Source: Rhodanobacter thiooxydans (GTDB lineage: Bacteria > Pseudomonadota > Gammaproteobacteria > Xanthomonadales > Rhodanobacteraceae). Taken from it: a stretch of DNA of 64,000 nucleotides. A program made the position numbers and the translations under genes. The notes under the pieces were generated by a model. That model made no database searches and was not told the origin of the DNA. It was given only the letters and a program-made list of their open reading frames with translations. The DNA lies in assembly GCF_030291135.1 (NCBI RefSeq), contig NZ_CP127409.1, positions 124,001-188,000 of the forward strand. The letters run 5' to 3'. How positions within the stretch are numbered: the stretch's first letter is position 1; each line of letters begins with the position of its first letter. Positions 8,404-17,850 of this stretch are shown one piece after another.

Positions 8404-8537
8404 CTCCTCCCCCTGCGTGCAGGGGGAGGTTGGGAGGGGGTTGCTCAGGATGGCGGGGAAGATCAAGAGCGACCCCACCCCGGCCCTCCCCTGCTGCGCC
8501 CCAAAGGGACTTCCTTCGGTCGCAGGGGAGGGAGCAA
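8404..8537. repeat. dispersed double-palindrome repeat, copy A
   Basis: Intergenic copy between edd and eda. The left hairpin is CCTCCCCCTGC/GCAGGGGGAGG around 8408-8430. A G-rich stretch and a segment containing GATCAAGAGC follow. The right half is CCCTCCCCTGC (near 8484) facing GCAGGGGAGGGAGC (8522-8535), with the loop lengthened by CTGCGCCCCAAAGGGACTTCCTTCGGT-like sequence. The whole unit is itself roughly palindromic. Related copies lie at 14707, 38329, 58679 and 61937. I associate this type of sequence with Lysobacterales genomes; its mobility and role are unknown to me. Confidence 0.85.
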
Positions 8538-8539
8538 GG

Positions 8540-10360
8540 CTATGACAGCACGCCGGCGCCGAGGTCGGCGTTGGCGGCGGCCTGGCGGAACAGGCCGAAC
8601 AGTTCGCGGCCCATGCCGCTGTGCTCGCCGGACAGGTCGGCGACGTGCGGCAGGCGGGCGTCCAGTTCGTGCGCTTCCATCAGGACGTCCAGACGTCCGT
8701 TTGCCGCGTCCAGCCGGATGATGTCGCCGTCGCGGATCTTGGCGATGTTGCCGCCGGCCACCGCCTCGGGGGTCACGTGGATCGCCGCCGGTACGCGGCC
8801 GGAGGCGCCGGACATGCGCCCGTCGGTGAGCAGGGCGATGCGGTGGCCGCGGTCCTGCAGCAGCGCCAGCGTGGGGGTGAGCTTGTGCAGCTCGGGCATG
8901 CCGTTCGCGCGCGGGCCCTGGAAGCGCACCACCGCCACGAAGTCGCGGTTGAGTTCGCCGCGCTTGAACGCGCCGGCCACCTCGTCCTGGTCGTTGAACA
9001 CGATCGCCGGCGCCTCGACCAGCAGGCGGTCCTCCGGCACCGAGGAGACCTTGATCACCGCGCGGCCGAGGTTGCCGTCGAGCATGCGCAGGCCGCCGTC
9101 GGCGCGGAACGGTTCGTCCATGCCGCGCAGCACGCCGCGGTTGCCGCTCTGCTTCGCCACCGGCACCCAGGAAACCGCGCCGGCCTCGTCCAGCTGCGGC
9201 ACGCGCGTGTAGCCTTCCAGGCCGGTGCCGAAGATGGTCTGCACGTCGCCATGCAGCAGGCCGGCGCCGAGCAGCTGGTCGATCAGGAACGCCATGCCGC
9301 CCGCCTCGTGGAACTGGTTCACGTCGGCGTAGCCATTCGGGTACACGCGGGCCAGCAGCGGAATCGCCTTGGACAGCGCATCGAAATCGTCCCAACGCAG
9401 CTGGATGCCGGCGGCGTGCGCGATCGCTACCAGGTGCAGCAGGTGGTTGGTGGAGCCGCCCGTGGCGTGCAGGCCGATCACGCCGTTGATGATCGCGCGC
9501 TCGTCGATGATGTGGCCGAGCGGCAGGTAATGCTCGCCCAGCGCGCTGAGGTTGGCGACGCGGCGCACCACCTCGGCGGTAAGCGCGTCGCGCAGCGGCG
9601 TGTCCGGCGCGGTGAAGCTGGCGCCGGGCAGGTGCAGGCCCATGATCTCCATCAGCATCTGGTTGGAGTTCGCGGTGCCATAGAAGGTACAGGTGCCGGG
9701 CGCGTGGTAGGACGCCGCTTCCGCCTCCAGCAGCTCGGCCTTGCTCGCCTTGCCGTCGGCGAAGGCCTGGCGCACCTTCGACTTCTGTTCGTTCGGGATG
9801 CCGCTGGGCATCGGCCCCGACGGCACGAACGCGCCGGCTAGGTGGCCGAAGCTGAGCGCTGCGATCAGCAGGCCCGGCACGATCTTGTCGCAGATGCCGA
9901 GGTAGAGCGCGCCGTCGAACATGTCGTGCGACAGCGCCACCGCGGTGGCCAGCGCGATCACGTCGCGCGAGAACAGCGACAGCTGCATGCCCGCGCGGCC
10001 CTGGGTGATGCCGTCGCACATCGCCGGCACGCCGCCGGCGACCTGCGCTGTGACGCCGGCGTCGCGGGCGATCTGGCGGATCAGCGCGGGATAGCGCTCG
10101 TACGGCTGGTGCGCCGAGAGCATGTCGTTGTAGGCGGTGACGATGGCCAGGTTGGCGCGCCGGCCGCTGCGCAGCGCCGCCTTGTCCTCCGTGCCGCAGG
10201 CGGCGAAGCCGTGCGCCAGGTTGCCGCAGGACAGGTGCTCGCGCTGCGGCCCGCTGCGGTCGACCGCGTCGATGCGCCTGAGGTAGGCCGCGCGCGTCTC
10301 GCGGCTGCGCTCGCGCAGGCGTTCAGTGACTTCGGCGACGACGGGGTGCAGCGTGCTCAT
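8540..10360 (-). CDS. edd: phosphogluconate dehydratase
   Basis: Dehydrates 6-phosphogluconate to KDPG, the committed Entner-Doudoroff step, in the cytoplasm. The protein has 606 residues, normal for the ILVD/EDD family. Cysteines expected to hold the iron-sulfur cluster are visible in [17 protein letters not shown] and GICDKIVPG. Other family signatures are [16 protein letters not shown] near residue 75 and [10 protein letters not shown] in the C-terminal domain. The ATG at 10360 is preceded by an AAGG-type site. It lies 73 bases after pgl on the same strand, inside the apparent zwf-pgl-edd-eda unit. No irregularity was seen. Confidence 0.95.
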   Translation of the reverse strand: MSTLHPVVAEVTERLRERSRETRAAYLRRIDAVDRSGPQREHLSCGNLAHGFAACGTEDKAALRSGRRANLAIVTAYNDMLSAHQPYERYPALIRQIARDAGVTAQVAGGVPAMCDGITQGRAGMQLSLFSRDVIALATAVALSHDMFDGALYLGICDKIVPGLLIAALSFGHLAGAFVPSGPMPSGIPNEQKSKVRQAFADGKASKAELLEAEAASYHAPGTCTFYGTANSNQMLMEIMGLHLPGASFTAPDTPLRDALTAEVVRRVANLSALGEHYLPLGHIIDERAIINGVIGLHATGGSTNHLLHLVAIAHAAGIQLRWDDFDALSKAIPLLARVYPNGYADVNQFHEAGGMAFLIDQLLGAGLLHGDVQTIFGTGLEGYTRVPQLDEAGAVSWVPVAKQSGNRGVLRGMDEPFRADGGLRMLDGNLGRAVIKVSSVPEDRLLVEAPAIVFNDQDEVAGAFKRGELNRDFVAVVRFQGPRANGMPELHKLTPTLALLQDRGHRIALLTDGRMSGASGRVPAAIHVTPEAVAGGNIAKIRDGDIIRLDAANGRLDVLMEAHELDARLPHVADLSGEHSGMGRELFGLFRQAAANADLGAGVLS

Positions 10361-10375
10361 GATTTCTTGCCTTGT

Positions 10376-10400
10376 CTGTAGGAGCGCACTCGGTGCGCAA
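10376..10400. repeat. short REP-like hairpin (GTAGGAGCGCAC type)
   Basis: Between pgl and edd the motif GTAGGAGCGCAC begins at 10378 and folds back on GTGCGC (arms 10384-10389 and 10393-10398, loop of three bases). GTAGGAGCG followed by a short palindrome is the head of REP-type elements known from Pseudomonas and Xanthomonadaceae. Only one unit is present. It may protect the pgl transcript end or serve as a weak processing site. Confidence 0.5.
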
Positions 10401-10433
10401 GGAACTTGCTGCGGTGGTGCGCGATGCCGTGGG

Positions 10434-11147
10434 TCACGGGCACCAGTACACCGCCACCGGCACGCGTTGCTGGGTCAGTACGGCGCGCACCGGGTAGTGC
10501 TGCGCCTCGCCGAGGCCGAGGCGCGCGTCGGCGAGCAGGTCGCGCTTCTTCTCGCCGGCCACCAGCAGGTACAGCGCGCGCGTTTGCAGCAGCGTCGGCA
10601 GGCTCAGCGTGATGCGCGGTTCGCCGGCGCCGGGCGCATGCATCGGCAACACGCGCGCCGTGCCGTCCAGGTCCAGTGCCTCGGCCAGGTGATCGCCGCC
10701 GGGGAAGAACGAGGCGGTATGGCCGTCGTCGCCCATGCCCAGCACCACCGCGTCGAACGGCAGCGGCAGCGCGTCGATGCGCGCGTTGACAGCAGCCAGC
10801 CCGGTTTCGGGGCTGGCGTCGCCGGTGTACAGCGGAATGAACTGCGCGGCAGCGGCGGCGTGCTGCAGCAGCAGCGATTTCACCAGCCGCGCATTCGAAC
10901 GCTCGTCGGTTTCCGCCACCCAGCGTTCGTCGACCAGGGTCACCTGCACCCCGGCCCAATCGAGTTTCTCCTGCGACAGGCGGGCGAAGAAATCCTTCGG
11001 CGTACTGCCGCCGGAGACCGCAAGTAAAGCGTGGCCGCGTTCAGCCAAGCCGCGGCGCAGGCGTTCGGCGACGCGTTCGGCCAGTGCCGTGGCCTGCGCG
11101 CGGCAGTCGGTGAAGCTGTGCGTGGTGACGTTCAGATGGTTGGTCAT
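10434..11147 (-). CDS. pgl: 6-phosphogluconolactonase
   Basis: Hydrolyses 6-phosphogluconolactone made by Zwf, supplying Edd. This start gives 237 residues. Family signatures are [17 protein letters not shown] near residue 45, VTLVDERWV near 75 and [15 protein letters not shown] near 145. The GGSTP loop and the DERWV strand bind the phosphosugar. An alternative GTG start at 11168 would add seven residues; neither start has a convincing ribosome site, so this choice is tentative. The gene sits about 110 bases after zwf and 73 bases before edd on the same strand. It is normal in length and undamaged. Confidence 0.92.
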   Translation of the reverse strand: MTNHLNVTTHSFTDCRAQATALAERVAERLRRGLAERGHALLAVSGGSTPKDFFARLSQEKLDWAGVQVTLVDERWVAETDERSNARLVKSLLLQHAAAAAQFIPLYTGDASPETGLAAVNARIDALPLPFDAVVLGMGDDGHTASFFPGGDHLAEALDLDGTARVLPMHAPGAGEPRITLSLPTLLQTRALYLLVAGEKKRDLLADARLGLGEAQHYPVRAVLTQQRVPVAVYWCP

Positions 11148-11256
11148 GGCAGGTGGCGCGACGGACACTCAGGCGTGGCCGTGCGCATCGTGGGGAAGGG
11201 AGCAGCAGTCTGCCGCACGCAACGACGTGGCCGGGTGAAGCGTCGGTAAACGCGGC

Positions 11257-12720
11257 CTATTCACTGTCTTCGTTCCAAGTGCGGCCGTCGCGCTCGATCA
11301 GCGCCACCGCGGCGCTCGGCCCCCAGCTGCCGGCGGTGTACGGCCGCGGCGGCTCGCCGCTGTCGGCCCAGGCGGCCAGGATCGGGCCGGCCCAATGCCA
11401 CGCCGCCTCCACTTCGTCGCGGCGCATGAACAGGGTCGGGTTGCCGCGCACCACGTCGAGCAGCAGGCGCTCGTACGCATCGGGTTGCTGCACGCCGAAC
11501 GCCTCGGCGAAACTCATGTCCAGCGGCACGTGGCGCAGGCGCAGGCCGCCGGGGCCGGGGTGCTTGATGGTCAGCCACAGCTTGACGCCCTCGTCCGGCT
11601 GCAGCCGCAGCACCAGCCGGTTCTGCGACAGCGTGCCGGCGTCGGGGTTGAAGATCGAATGCGGCACCGGCTTGAAGGTGACCACGATTTCCGACACCCG
11701 GCTCGCCAGCCGCTTGCCGGTGCGCAGGTAGAACGGCACGCCGGCCCAGCGCCAGTTGGCGATCTCCGCCTTCAGGGCGACGAAGGTCTCGGTGTTCGAC
11801 TTGCTGTTGCCCAGTTCCTCCGGGTAGCCGGGCACGCTGGCGCCTTCGGCCACGCCGGCGCGGTACTGGCCGCGCACGCTGAGCTGGGCGGCGTTGCTGT
11901 CGTCGATGGGCTTGAGCGAATGCAGCACCTTCAGCTTCTCGTCGCGCACCGCGTCGGGCGCCAGCGACGAGGGCGGCTCCATCGCCACCATGCACAGCAG
12001 CTGCAGCATGTGGTTCTGCACCATGTCGCGCAGCGCGCCGGCGCGGTCGTAGTAGGCGCCGCGATGGCCGACGCCGAGGGTTTCGGCCACGGTGATCTGC
12101 ACGTGGTCGATGTGCCCGGCGTTCCACAGCGGCTCGAACAGCGCGTTGCCGAAGCGCAGCACCAGCAGGTTCTGCACGGTCTCCTTGCCGAGGTAGTGGT
12201 CGATGCGGAAGGTCTGCGATTCGCTGAACACCTTGCCGACCGCGTCGTTGATCTGGTTGGCGCTGGCCAGGTCGCGGCCGATCGGCTTTTCCAGCACCAC
12301 GCGCGAGGCGCCCTGGTTGAGCTGGTACTGGCCCAGCCGGGTGCAGATGTCGACAAAAAGTTCTGGCGAGGTGGACAGGTAGAACACGCGGATATGGTCG
12401 GGCTGCTTGCCGATGAAGGCGGCGAAGTCGTCCCAGCCCTCGTCCTTGCGCGCGTCCAGCGGGCGGTAGAACACCTGCTGCAGGAACACGTCGAGTTGCG
12501 CTGCGGCGCATACCCCGACCAGCGCCTCGCGCAGATGCGCGCGGTAGCCGGCATCGTCCAGCGCTTCGCGGGCGATGCCGACGATACGGCTGCTGGCCGG
12601 GATCTGGCCGTCGAGGAAGCGGTGGAACAGCGCCGGCAGCAACTTGCGCACGGCGAGGTCGCCGGTGCCGCCGAAGATCACCAGGTCGAACGGTTCGACC
12701 GATTGGGAGGAAGCAGTCAC
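11257..12720 (-). CDS. zwf: glucose-6-phosphate 1-dehydrogenase
   Basis: Oxidises glucose-6-phosphate to the lactone with NAD(P)+, the entry step to both the oxidative pentose-phosphate and Entner-Doudoroff routes. The protein has 487 residues from a GTG start at 12720. That start has GAGGTG six bases upstream, and the nucleotide-binding GGTGDLA lies at residues 17-23 directly after it. The active-site signature RIDHYLGKE is present. The frame is open further upstream to 12957, but that part overlaps the divergent regulator gene and does not look like the family. This is the first gene of the zwf-pgl-edd-eda unit. Confidence 0.95.
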   Translation of the reverse strand: MTASSQSVEPFDLVIFGGTGDLAVRKLLPALFHRFLDGQIPASSRIVGIAREALDDAGYRAHLREALVGVCAAAQLDVFLQQVFYRPLDARKDEGWDDFAAFIGKQPDHIRVFYLSTSPELFVDICTRLGQYQLNQGASRVVLEKPIGRDLASANQINDAVGKVFSESQTFRIDHYLGKETVQNLLVLRFGNALFEPLWNAGHIDHVQITVAETLGVGHRGAYYDRAGALRDMVQNHMLQLLCMVAMEPPSSLAPDAVRDEKLKVLHSLKPIDDSNAAQLSVRGQYRAGVAEGASVPGYPEELGNSKSNTETFVALKAEIANWRWAGVPFYLRTGKRLASRVSEIVVTFKPVPHSIFNPDAGTLSQNRLVLRLQPDEGVKLWLTIKHPGPGGLRLRHVPLDMSFAEAFGVQQPDAYERLLLDVVRGNPTLFMRRDEVEAAWHWAGPILAAWADSGEPPRPYTAGSWGPSAAVALIERDGRTWNEDSE

Positions 12721-12904
12721 GCGGATCACCTCGACTGGATGCCGGATGGCGGGCAGAGGGCCGGATGGCGCGTCTTGCCCGGGTTTTCGTCGATGGTACC
12801 AGTGAAATACCAGCTCGACCACGGGTCTGCATACGAATTCATATATGAGGGCGGGCATGACGCAGGCTTGCGGGTATTGGTTCGCTATTGGTATCGTTCC
12901 ACGC
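12721..12904. promoter_or_regulatory. divergent zwf / nag regulator control region
   Basis: This 184-base gap must hold the promoters of both zwf (minus) and the GntR regulator (plus). A palindrome TGGTACCA lies at 12794-12801, followed by AATACCA at 12806-12812. A direct repeat TATTGGT lies at 12875-12881 and 12886-12892, exactly 11 bases apart, about one helical turn. These elements could be contacts for the HutC-type regulator encoded next door, but this is inferred from position only. No clear -10/-35 pair was chosen. Confidence 0.35.
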
Positions 12905-13657
12905 ATGGAAGCCGCCCTTGCCCACGAATACCGCCGGATCTGCCACGACCCGGCCACGCACCAGCCGCTGGCCTACCTGCGGCTGCGCCAGGCGATCCGC
13001 AACATCATCGGGCACCGTGACATCGAGCCGGGCCAGGCGCTGCCCAGCGAGCGCGACCTGTCGCAGACGCTGAAGCTGTCGCGGGTGACCGTGCGCAAGG
13101 CGATCGCCGGCCTGGTCGAGGAAGGCCTGCTGACCCAGCGCCACGGCGCCGGCACCTTCATCGCCGAGCGCATCGTCAAGCCGATGTCGCGGCTGACCAG
13201 CTTCACCGAGGACCTGCGCGAGCGCGGGCTGTCGCCGCGCTCGGAATACTTCGAGCGTGGCATTGGCGAGGTGACGCCGGAGGAGTCGATGGCGCTGAAC
13301 CTGTCGCCCGGCTCGCTGGTGGTGCGCCTGCACCGTGTGCGCTACGGCCAGGACGAACCGCTGGCGATCGAGCGCAGCGTGGTGCCGGCCAGCGTGCTGC
13401 CCGACCCGCTGCTGGTGCACGACTCGCTGTACGAGGCGCTGGAAAAACTCAACGCCCGCCCGCGCCGCGCGCTGCAGCGGCTGCGCGCGGTATCGCTGAA
13501 CGCGCAGCAGGCGCGGCTGCTGCACGTCAGCGTGGGCAGCGCGGGCTTGAACATCGAGCGGCGCAGCTTCCTCGACGACGGTCGCGTGGTCGAGTTCACC
13601 AGTTCCTGGTATCGCGGCGACATCTACGACTTCGTCGCCGAACTGCAGACCGACTGA
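12905..13657 (+). CDS. GntR/HutC-family transcriptional regulator, probably of GlcNAc catabolism (NagQ/NagR type)
   Basis: DNA-binding sugar-phosphate sensor of 250 residues. Residues 15-80 form a winged helix-turn-helix (ALPSERDLSQTLKLSRVTVRKAI, then a wing QRHGAGTFIA). Residues 95-245 form a UTRA effector domain (SRLTSFTEDLRERGLSPRS, then VVEFTSSWYRGDIYDFV). It probably represses the two following genes and senses GlcN-6-P or GlcNAc-6-P, by analogy with HutC-type Nag regulators. The start at 12905 was preferred; an upstream in-frame ATG at 12845 would add 20 residues of unlikely composition. The next gene starts only nine bases after the stop, so they share a transcript. Confidence 0.88.
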   Translation: MEAALAHEYRRICHDPATHQPLAYLRLRQAIRNIIGHRDIEPGQALPSERDLSQTLKLSRVTVRKAIAGLVEEGLLTQRHGAGTFIAERIVKPMSRLTSFTEDLRERGLSPRSEYFERGIGEVTPEESMALNLSPGSLVVRLHRVRYGQDEPLAIERSVVPASVLPDPLLVHDSLYEALEKLNARPRRALQRLRAVSLNAQQARLLHVSVGSAGLNIERRSFLDDGRVVEFTSSWYRGDIYDFVAELQTD

Positions 13658-13666
13658 AGGATCGAT

Positions 13667-14698
13667 ATGGACCCCCGCGACACCCTGATGTACCAGGAGG
13701 CGCACGAGTCGGCCGCGGTGGTCGCGCGCCAGTTCGCCGCGAACGAGGCGGTGGTGGTCGCGCTGGCGCGCGAGCTGCGCGCGCAGCCGCCGCGCTTCAT
13801 CGTCACCTGCGCGCGCGGCAGCTCCGATCACGCCGCGGCGTACGCGAAGTACGTGTTCGAGACGCAGCTCGGCATCGTCACCGCGTCGGCTTCGCCGTCG
13901 GTGACCTCGGTGTACGCGGCCGAGCAGCAGTGGCAGGGCGCGCTGTTCATCGCGATCTCACAGTCGGGCAAGAGCCCCGACCTGCTGCGCAATGCGGAGG
14001 CGGCGAAAGTCGCCGGCGCACGCGTGGTGGCGCTGGTGAACGTGGAGGATTCGCCGCTGGCGGCGCTGGCCGACACGGTGATCCCGCTGCACGCCGGGCC
14101 GGAGCACAGTGTGGCGGCGACCAAGAGCTATATCGCCGCGCTGGCCGCGGTGCTGCATCTGTGTGCTCGCTGGCGCGGCGATGCCGTCCTCGACACGGCG
14201 CTGCAGTCGCTGCCCGACGCGCTGCGCGCCGGCTGGGACGCGGACTGGTCGGCGCTGGTCGATGGACTGGCCGGTGCGCACAACCTGTTCGTGGTCGGTC
14301 GCGGCTACGGCCTCGGCATCGCGCTGGAGGCGGCGCTGAAGTTCAAGGAAACCTGCGGCCTGCACGCCGAGGCGTTCAGCGCGGCCGAGGTGAAGCACGG
14401 GCCGATGGCGCTGGTCGGCCCCGACTTCCCGGTGCTGTGCTTCGCCCAGGATGACGACACGCTGGACAGCACGCTGGCGGTGGCGCGCGAATTCCGCAGC
14501 CGCGGCGCGCAGGTTTTCGTGGCCGCGCCCGGGCTGCAGGGTGCCGGCAGCTTGCCGGTGGCCGGCGGCCTGCCGGCGCTGTGCACGCCGCTGCTGGCCA
14601 TCCAGAGCTTCTACCGCGCCGCCAGCGCCCTGGCGCTGCGTCGCGGCTTCAACCCCGACGTGCCGCCGCATCTCAACAAGGTCACCGAGACCGTCTGA
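13667..14698 (+). CDS. SIS-domain glucosamine-6-phosphate deaminase (NagB-II)
   Basis: Converts GlcN-6-P to fructose-6-phosphate and ammonia. This is the non-orthologous SIS-fold replacement for classical NagB. The protein has 343 residues with two sugar-isomerase domains, at about 40-165 (CARGSSDHAA, ISQSGKSPDLL) and 205-335 (VVGRGYGLGIALEAALKFKET, HGPMALV). It lacks the glutaminase domain of GlmS, which separates it from the biosynthetic enzyme. The ATG at 13667 has GAAGGA six bases upstream. It lies between the regulator and nagA, so its role is clear from context. Related SIS proteins include AgaS and fructosamine deglycase, but the nagA neighbour makes them less likely. Confidence 0.9.
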   Translation: MDPRDTLMYQEAHESAAVVARQFAANEAVVVALARELRAQPPRFIVTCARGSSDHAAAYAKYVFETQLGIVTASASPSVTSVYAAEQQWQGALFIAISQSGKSPDLLRNAEAAKVAGARVVALVNVEDSPLAALADTVIPLHAGPEHSVAATKSYIAALAAVLHLCARWRGDAVLDTALQSLPDALRAGWDADWSALVDGLAGAHNLFVVGRGYGLGIALEAALKFKETCGLHAEAFSAAEVKHGPMALVGPDFPVLCFAQDDDTLDSTLAVAREFRSRGAQVFVAAPGLQGAGSLPVAGGLPALCTPLLAIQSFYRAASALALRRGFNPDVPPHLNKVTETV

Positions 14699-14706
14699 CC
14701 CGTTTT

Positions 14707-14803
14707 TCTCCTCCTCCTGCCTGCAGGGGGAGGTTGGAAGGGGGTGCTTTTGCGGCAAGAGCGACCCCACCCCGGCCCTCCCCTGCAAGCAGGAGAGGGA
14801 GCA
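14707..14803. repeat. dispersed double-palindrome repeat, copy B
   Basis: Intergenic copy between the SIS deaminase gene and nagA. The left arm pair is CTCCTCCTGC/GCAGGGGGAGG around 14712-14733. A G-rich spacer and a central AAGAGCGACCCCACCCCGG segment follow. The right pair is CCCTCCCCTGC (near 14778) with GCAGGAGAGGGAGC to 14803. It begins nine bases after the upstream stop and ends about 33 bases before the nagA start, so both ends lie close to genes. It is one of five copies in the window. Confidence 0.85.
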
Positions 14804-14835
14804 ACCCCGCTCTCCCTGTGCATTCGAGAGGTCAC

Positions 14836-15969
14836 ATGACCACCGCCCTCACCCACGCTCGCGTCCTCACCGCCCACGGCTGGCGCGACGATCTCGCCGT
14901 GCTGCTGGAGGGCGAGCGTATCGTCGACCTGCTGCCGCCCCCCGATCCGCGCGTGCGCGAGGCGCAGCAGCACGACCTCGGCGGCGCGATGCTCGTGCCC
15001 GGCTTCATCGACGTGCAGGTCAACGGCGGTGGCGGGGTGCTGTTCAACGAGGCGCCCACGGTGGAAACGCTGCGCCGGATCGGTGCCGCGCACCGCCGCT
15101 TCGGCACCACCGGCTTCCTGCCGACGTTGATCAGCGACCGCGTCGAAGTGATGCGCGCGGCGCTGGCCGCAGTGGAGCAGGCGCTGGCCGAAGGCGTGCC
15201 CGGCGTGCTCGGCATCCACCTGGAAGGCCCCTACCTGGCGCCGGCGCGCAAGGGCGTGCACGACGCAAGGTATTTCCACGCACCGGGCCGCGACGAACTG
15301 GCGCTGCTGTGCGCGCCGCATCGTGGCGTGCGGCTGGTCACGCTGGCGCCGGACCAGGTGCCGCTGGCCGACATCGGTGCGATGGTCGCCGCGGGATTGG
15401 TCGTCTGCGCCGGGCACACCGCGGCCGACTACGCCACCACCCGCGCCGCGCTGGACGCCGGCGTGCGCGGCTTCACCCACCTGTTCAACGCGATGACGCC
15501 GTTCGGCAGTCGCGAGCCGGGCGTGGTCGGCGCCGCGCTGGAGGATGCCGGCAGCTGGTGCGGCATCATCGTCGACGGCCACCACGTGCACCCGGCCAGC
15601 CTGCGCGTGGCGATCGCCGCCAAGCCGCGCGGCAAGCTGCTGCTGGTCACCGACGCGATGCCGCCGGTGGGCGCGGATGATCCGACCTATGTGCTCAACG
15701 GCGAGACCATCACCGCGAAGGACGGCATCTGCCAGACCGCGCAAGGCGTGCTGGCCGGCTCCGCGCTGGACATGGCCGGCGCGGTGCGCAATGCGGTGCA
15801 GCTGCTCGGCCTGCCGCTGGACGAAGCGGTGTGCATGGCCAGCACTTGGCCGGCCGAGTTCCTCGGCCTGGGGGAAAGCCATGGCCGCATCGCGCCTGGT
15901 TATCGCGCGGATCTGGTGGTGTTGGACGATGAGTACCGCGTGCAGCGAAGCTGGATTGGCGGGCGCTGA
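14836..15969 (+). CDS. nagA: N-acetylglucosamine-6-phosphate deacetylase
   Basis: Removes the acetyl group from GlcNAc-6-P to give GlcN-6-P for the upstream deaminase. The protein has 377 residues. Metal and catalytic residues line up with E. coli NagA, mostly shifted by one: Glu130 in HLEGPYL, His194 in AGHTAADY, His215 in THLFNAM, and the catalytic Asp273 in VTDAMPP. The N-terminal GFIDVQVNGGGG is also typical. The ATG at 14836 follows GAGAGG at good spacing; earlier in-frame ATGs lie inside the previous gene or the repeat. It is the last gene of the regulator-deaminase-nagA unit. Confidence 0.95.
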   Translation: MTTALTHARVLTAHGWRDDLAVLLEGERIVDLLPPPDPRVREAQQHDLGGAMLVPGFIDVQVNGGGGVLFNEAPTVETLRRIGAAHRRFGTTGFLPTLISDRVEVMRAALAAVEQALAEGVPGVLGIHLEGPYLAPARKGVHDARYFHAPGRDELALLCAPHRGVRLVTLAPDQVPLADIGAMVAAGLVVCAGHTAADYATTRAALDAGVRGFTHLFNAMTPFGSREPGVVGAALEDAGSWCGIIVDGHHVHPASLRVAIAAKPRGKLLLVTDAMPPVGADDPTYVLNGETITAKDGICQTAQGVLAGSALDMAGAVRNAVQLLGLPLDEAVCMASTWPAEFLGLGESHGRIAPGYRADLVVLDDEYRVQRSWIGGR

Positions 15970-16059
15970 GGCGCGTGTGGCGAACCGGGTCCGCGCAAGC
16001 GCCGGATCGCCACATCGATAATCCGGCATGTCGGCGGCGGCACGCCGGGTACGGGGCGG

Positions 16060-17679
16060 TCAGTCCGCGTTGACTGCGGGCGCGCCGATGGCCTGGCGCA
16101 GTGGCTCCAGCTGTTTTGCATAGTGGCGCCATTGCTCCAGGCCGCGGGTATGGATGGATTCGCGCACCTGGGCACTGCTCGGGGTGGCCACCGGCGAGGC
16201 GTTGCGTTCGGGGTGCAGGCAATTTTCCTGCAGCGAGAGCCCGCAGTATTCGAGTACTCCGCGCATCGTGGACTCCGGGTCGCGCACCAGCGAGGCATAG
16301 GAAACGTCGAGCATGGCGCCTGGCAGGTGGTCATGCCAATGCCGGACCAGGCGCGCGTATTGCCCGTAGTAATGAGCCAGCGCCTGCAGGTCGTAGCTGT
16401 AGGACGAAACATTGCCGAACATGGCCTTCAAGTTCGAGAAGCAGGTGTCGACCGGATCGCGCACCATGTGCAGGATCGGCGCGTGCGGCAACGCCCGGCG
16501 GATGAACGCGACCATCTGGATGTTGGCCGGTAGTTTGTCGATGTAGCAGGCGCGACCCTGTGCGCGCCATTGCGTCTGCCTGAGATAGCGCGCACCCAGT
16601 TCGGCATAGTCGATGTCAGCGCTGTGCTGGATGATCTGCAGCAAGCCCTGTGCTCTGGCCGGGGTCACGTCCGCGGCCCAGTGCAGCTGGCGCCAGAAGT
16701 CGATGATCTCGCCGGCGGACACAACCTGCGAGTGGCCCGACAGCATGCGGTCGAGCAGGGTGGTGCCGGAGCGCGGCATGCCGACGATGAAAATGGGCAC
16801 GGGGCCGTCGAACACGGGGCCGGATCCCGCCCGGCCGACCTGGTTGTCTGGCGCCGGCAGGCGCATCAGTGCATCGGTAACGGCGGCTTCGCCAGCCGCG
16901 TCGTACGGATTGAGCTCGTGCATGAGGGCATTGCACCGGGCCAGGGCAGGCCAGGCTTCCTCGTGGCGCTTGAGGTCGTCCAGTACCTTGAATTGCGCGT
17001 ACTCGAACTCCGCGCGCACGAACATGGCGCCCGGATCCTTGCTGTCCCGGGTAAGCTGGCGCAGCTGCTCCTGCACGAAATCCAGCCGGTTGGCTTCCGG
17101 TTTTTGCTTGCGCAGGTTGACCAGCACCATCGCCGCATCGCCGAAGTGCGGCCAGCGCTTCAGGCAGTTCTCCAGCACCGTGCAGGCGCGATCGATATCG
17201 CCACTGAACTGGAGCAGCATCGCATACAGGTGCTGCTCGCCCGGTGAATCGATGCCGGCGGCCATGGCGCTTTCCATCAGCGCCCTGGCCGAGGCGATCT
17301 CGCCGAGCATGAAGCGCAGGTGTGCCTGGCTGACCAGCCATTTCGGCGGGAGCCCGGGCGCCTGGGCGAGCAGGTCCAGGCAGCTGCGTGCGGCGAGGGT
17401 CTCACCGACCGCAACGAGGCGTTGCGTCACCTTGATGATGAAATCCGCGTCCCGCGGAAGCCGTTGCGCGACACGAAGCATCCATGCGGTCGACTCGCGA
17501 AGCCGGCCCCGCTGGAACAGCACGTCGGCCAGTTCAAGGCGCGCCGTGGCATCGTCCGGCACCTGCACTACAAGCGACTCCAGGGCCGCCTGTGCGGCCT
17601 CCCATTGCTGCTTGTCGACGCATTGCCGGGCCTGCTGGCGCAGGCGGTTCTCCGCGGTGGAAAGGTTCGGTGAATTCAT
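16060..17679 (-). CDS. TPR-containing sulfotransferase family protein
   Basis: Protein of 539 residues. Residues 1-270 are helical repeats of TPR type (AAQAALESLVVQVPDDATARLELADVLFQRG and similar). From about residue 290 it is a sulfotransferase of the Sulfotransfer_3 kind. The PAPS 5'-phosphosulfate loop is VGMPRSGTTLLDRML near residue 297, and the 3'-phosphate site is RDPVDTCFSNLK near 400. It would transfer sulfate from PAPS to a protein, peptide or glycan acceptor that the TPR part may bind. There is no signal peptide, so it is cytoplasmic. It lies directly downstream of a large TonB receptor on the same strand but behind a strong terminator. The acceptor is unknown. Confidence 0.85.
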   Translation of the reverse strand: MNSPNLSTAENRLRQQARQCVDKQQWEAAQAALESLVVQVPDDATARLELADVLFQRGRLRESTAWMLRVAQRLPRDADFIIKVTQRLVAVGETLAARSCLDLLAQAPGLPPKWLVSQAHLRFMLGEIASARALMESAMAAGIDSPGEQHLYAMLLQFSGDIDRACTVLENCLKRWPHFGDAAMVLVNLRKQKPEANRLDFVQEQLRQLTRDSKDPGAMFVRAEFEYAQFKVLDDLKRHEEAWPALARCNALMHELNPYDAAGEAAVTDALMRLPAPDNQVGRAGSGPVFDGPVPIFIVGMPRSGTTLLDRMLSGHSQVVSAGEIIDFWRQLHWAADVTPARAQGLLQIIQHSADIDYAELGARYLRQTQWRAQGRACYIDKLPANIQMVAFIRRALPHAPILHMVRDPVDTCFSNLKAMFGNVSSYSYDLQALAHYYGQYARLVRHWHDHLPGAMLDVSYASLVRDPESTMRGVLEYCGLSLQENCLHPERNASPVATPSSAQVRESIHTRGLEQWRHYAKQLEPLRQAIGAPAVNAD

Positions 17680-17787
17680 CGGGACATAGTAACTTCACGC
17701 AAGCCGCGTCGTGAGCCTGCCGATCCCGTGGCGCCGGTGCGCAGTCATGCCGCCATCGCTTGCACAGGCTGACTCCACCGAGGGCAT

Positions 17788-17818
17788 AAAAAAAGCCACC
17801 GACCCGAAGGTCGGTGGC
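17788..17818 (-). terminator. intrinsic terminator of the Oar-like TonB receptor gene
   Basis: Read on the minus strand, a perfect 10-bp GC-rich stem (17809-17818 pairing with 17795-17804, loop of four bases) is followed directly by seven T residues (17788-17794). It lies about 30 bases after the receptor stop codon and should end that transcript before the sulfotransferase gene. Confidence 0.9.
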
Positions 17819-17850
17819 CTGGTTTGGCCAGTTTCAGCCGGTATCAGCTA

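Noticed and set aside
8404..8537. Intrinsic terminator between edd and eda
   Set aside because: The hairpins have no U-run and the same unit recurs inside the lhr coding region, so it is called a repeat instead.
12845..12904. Extended start of the GntR regulator at 12845
   Set aside because: The added 20 residues are unlike the family and would cover the TATTGGT repeats. The ATG at 12905 fits better.
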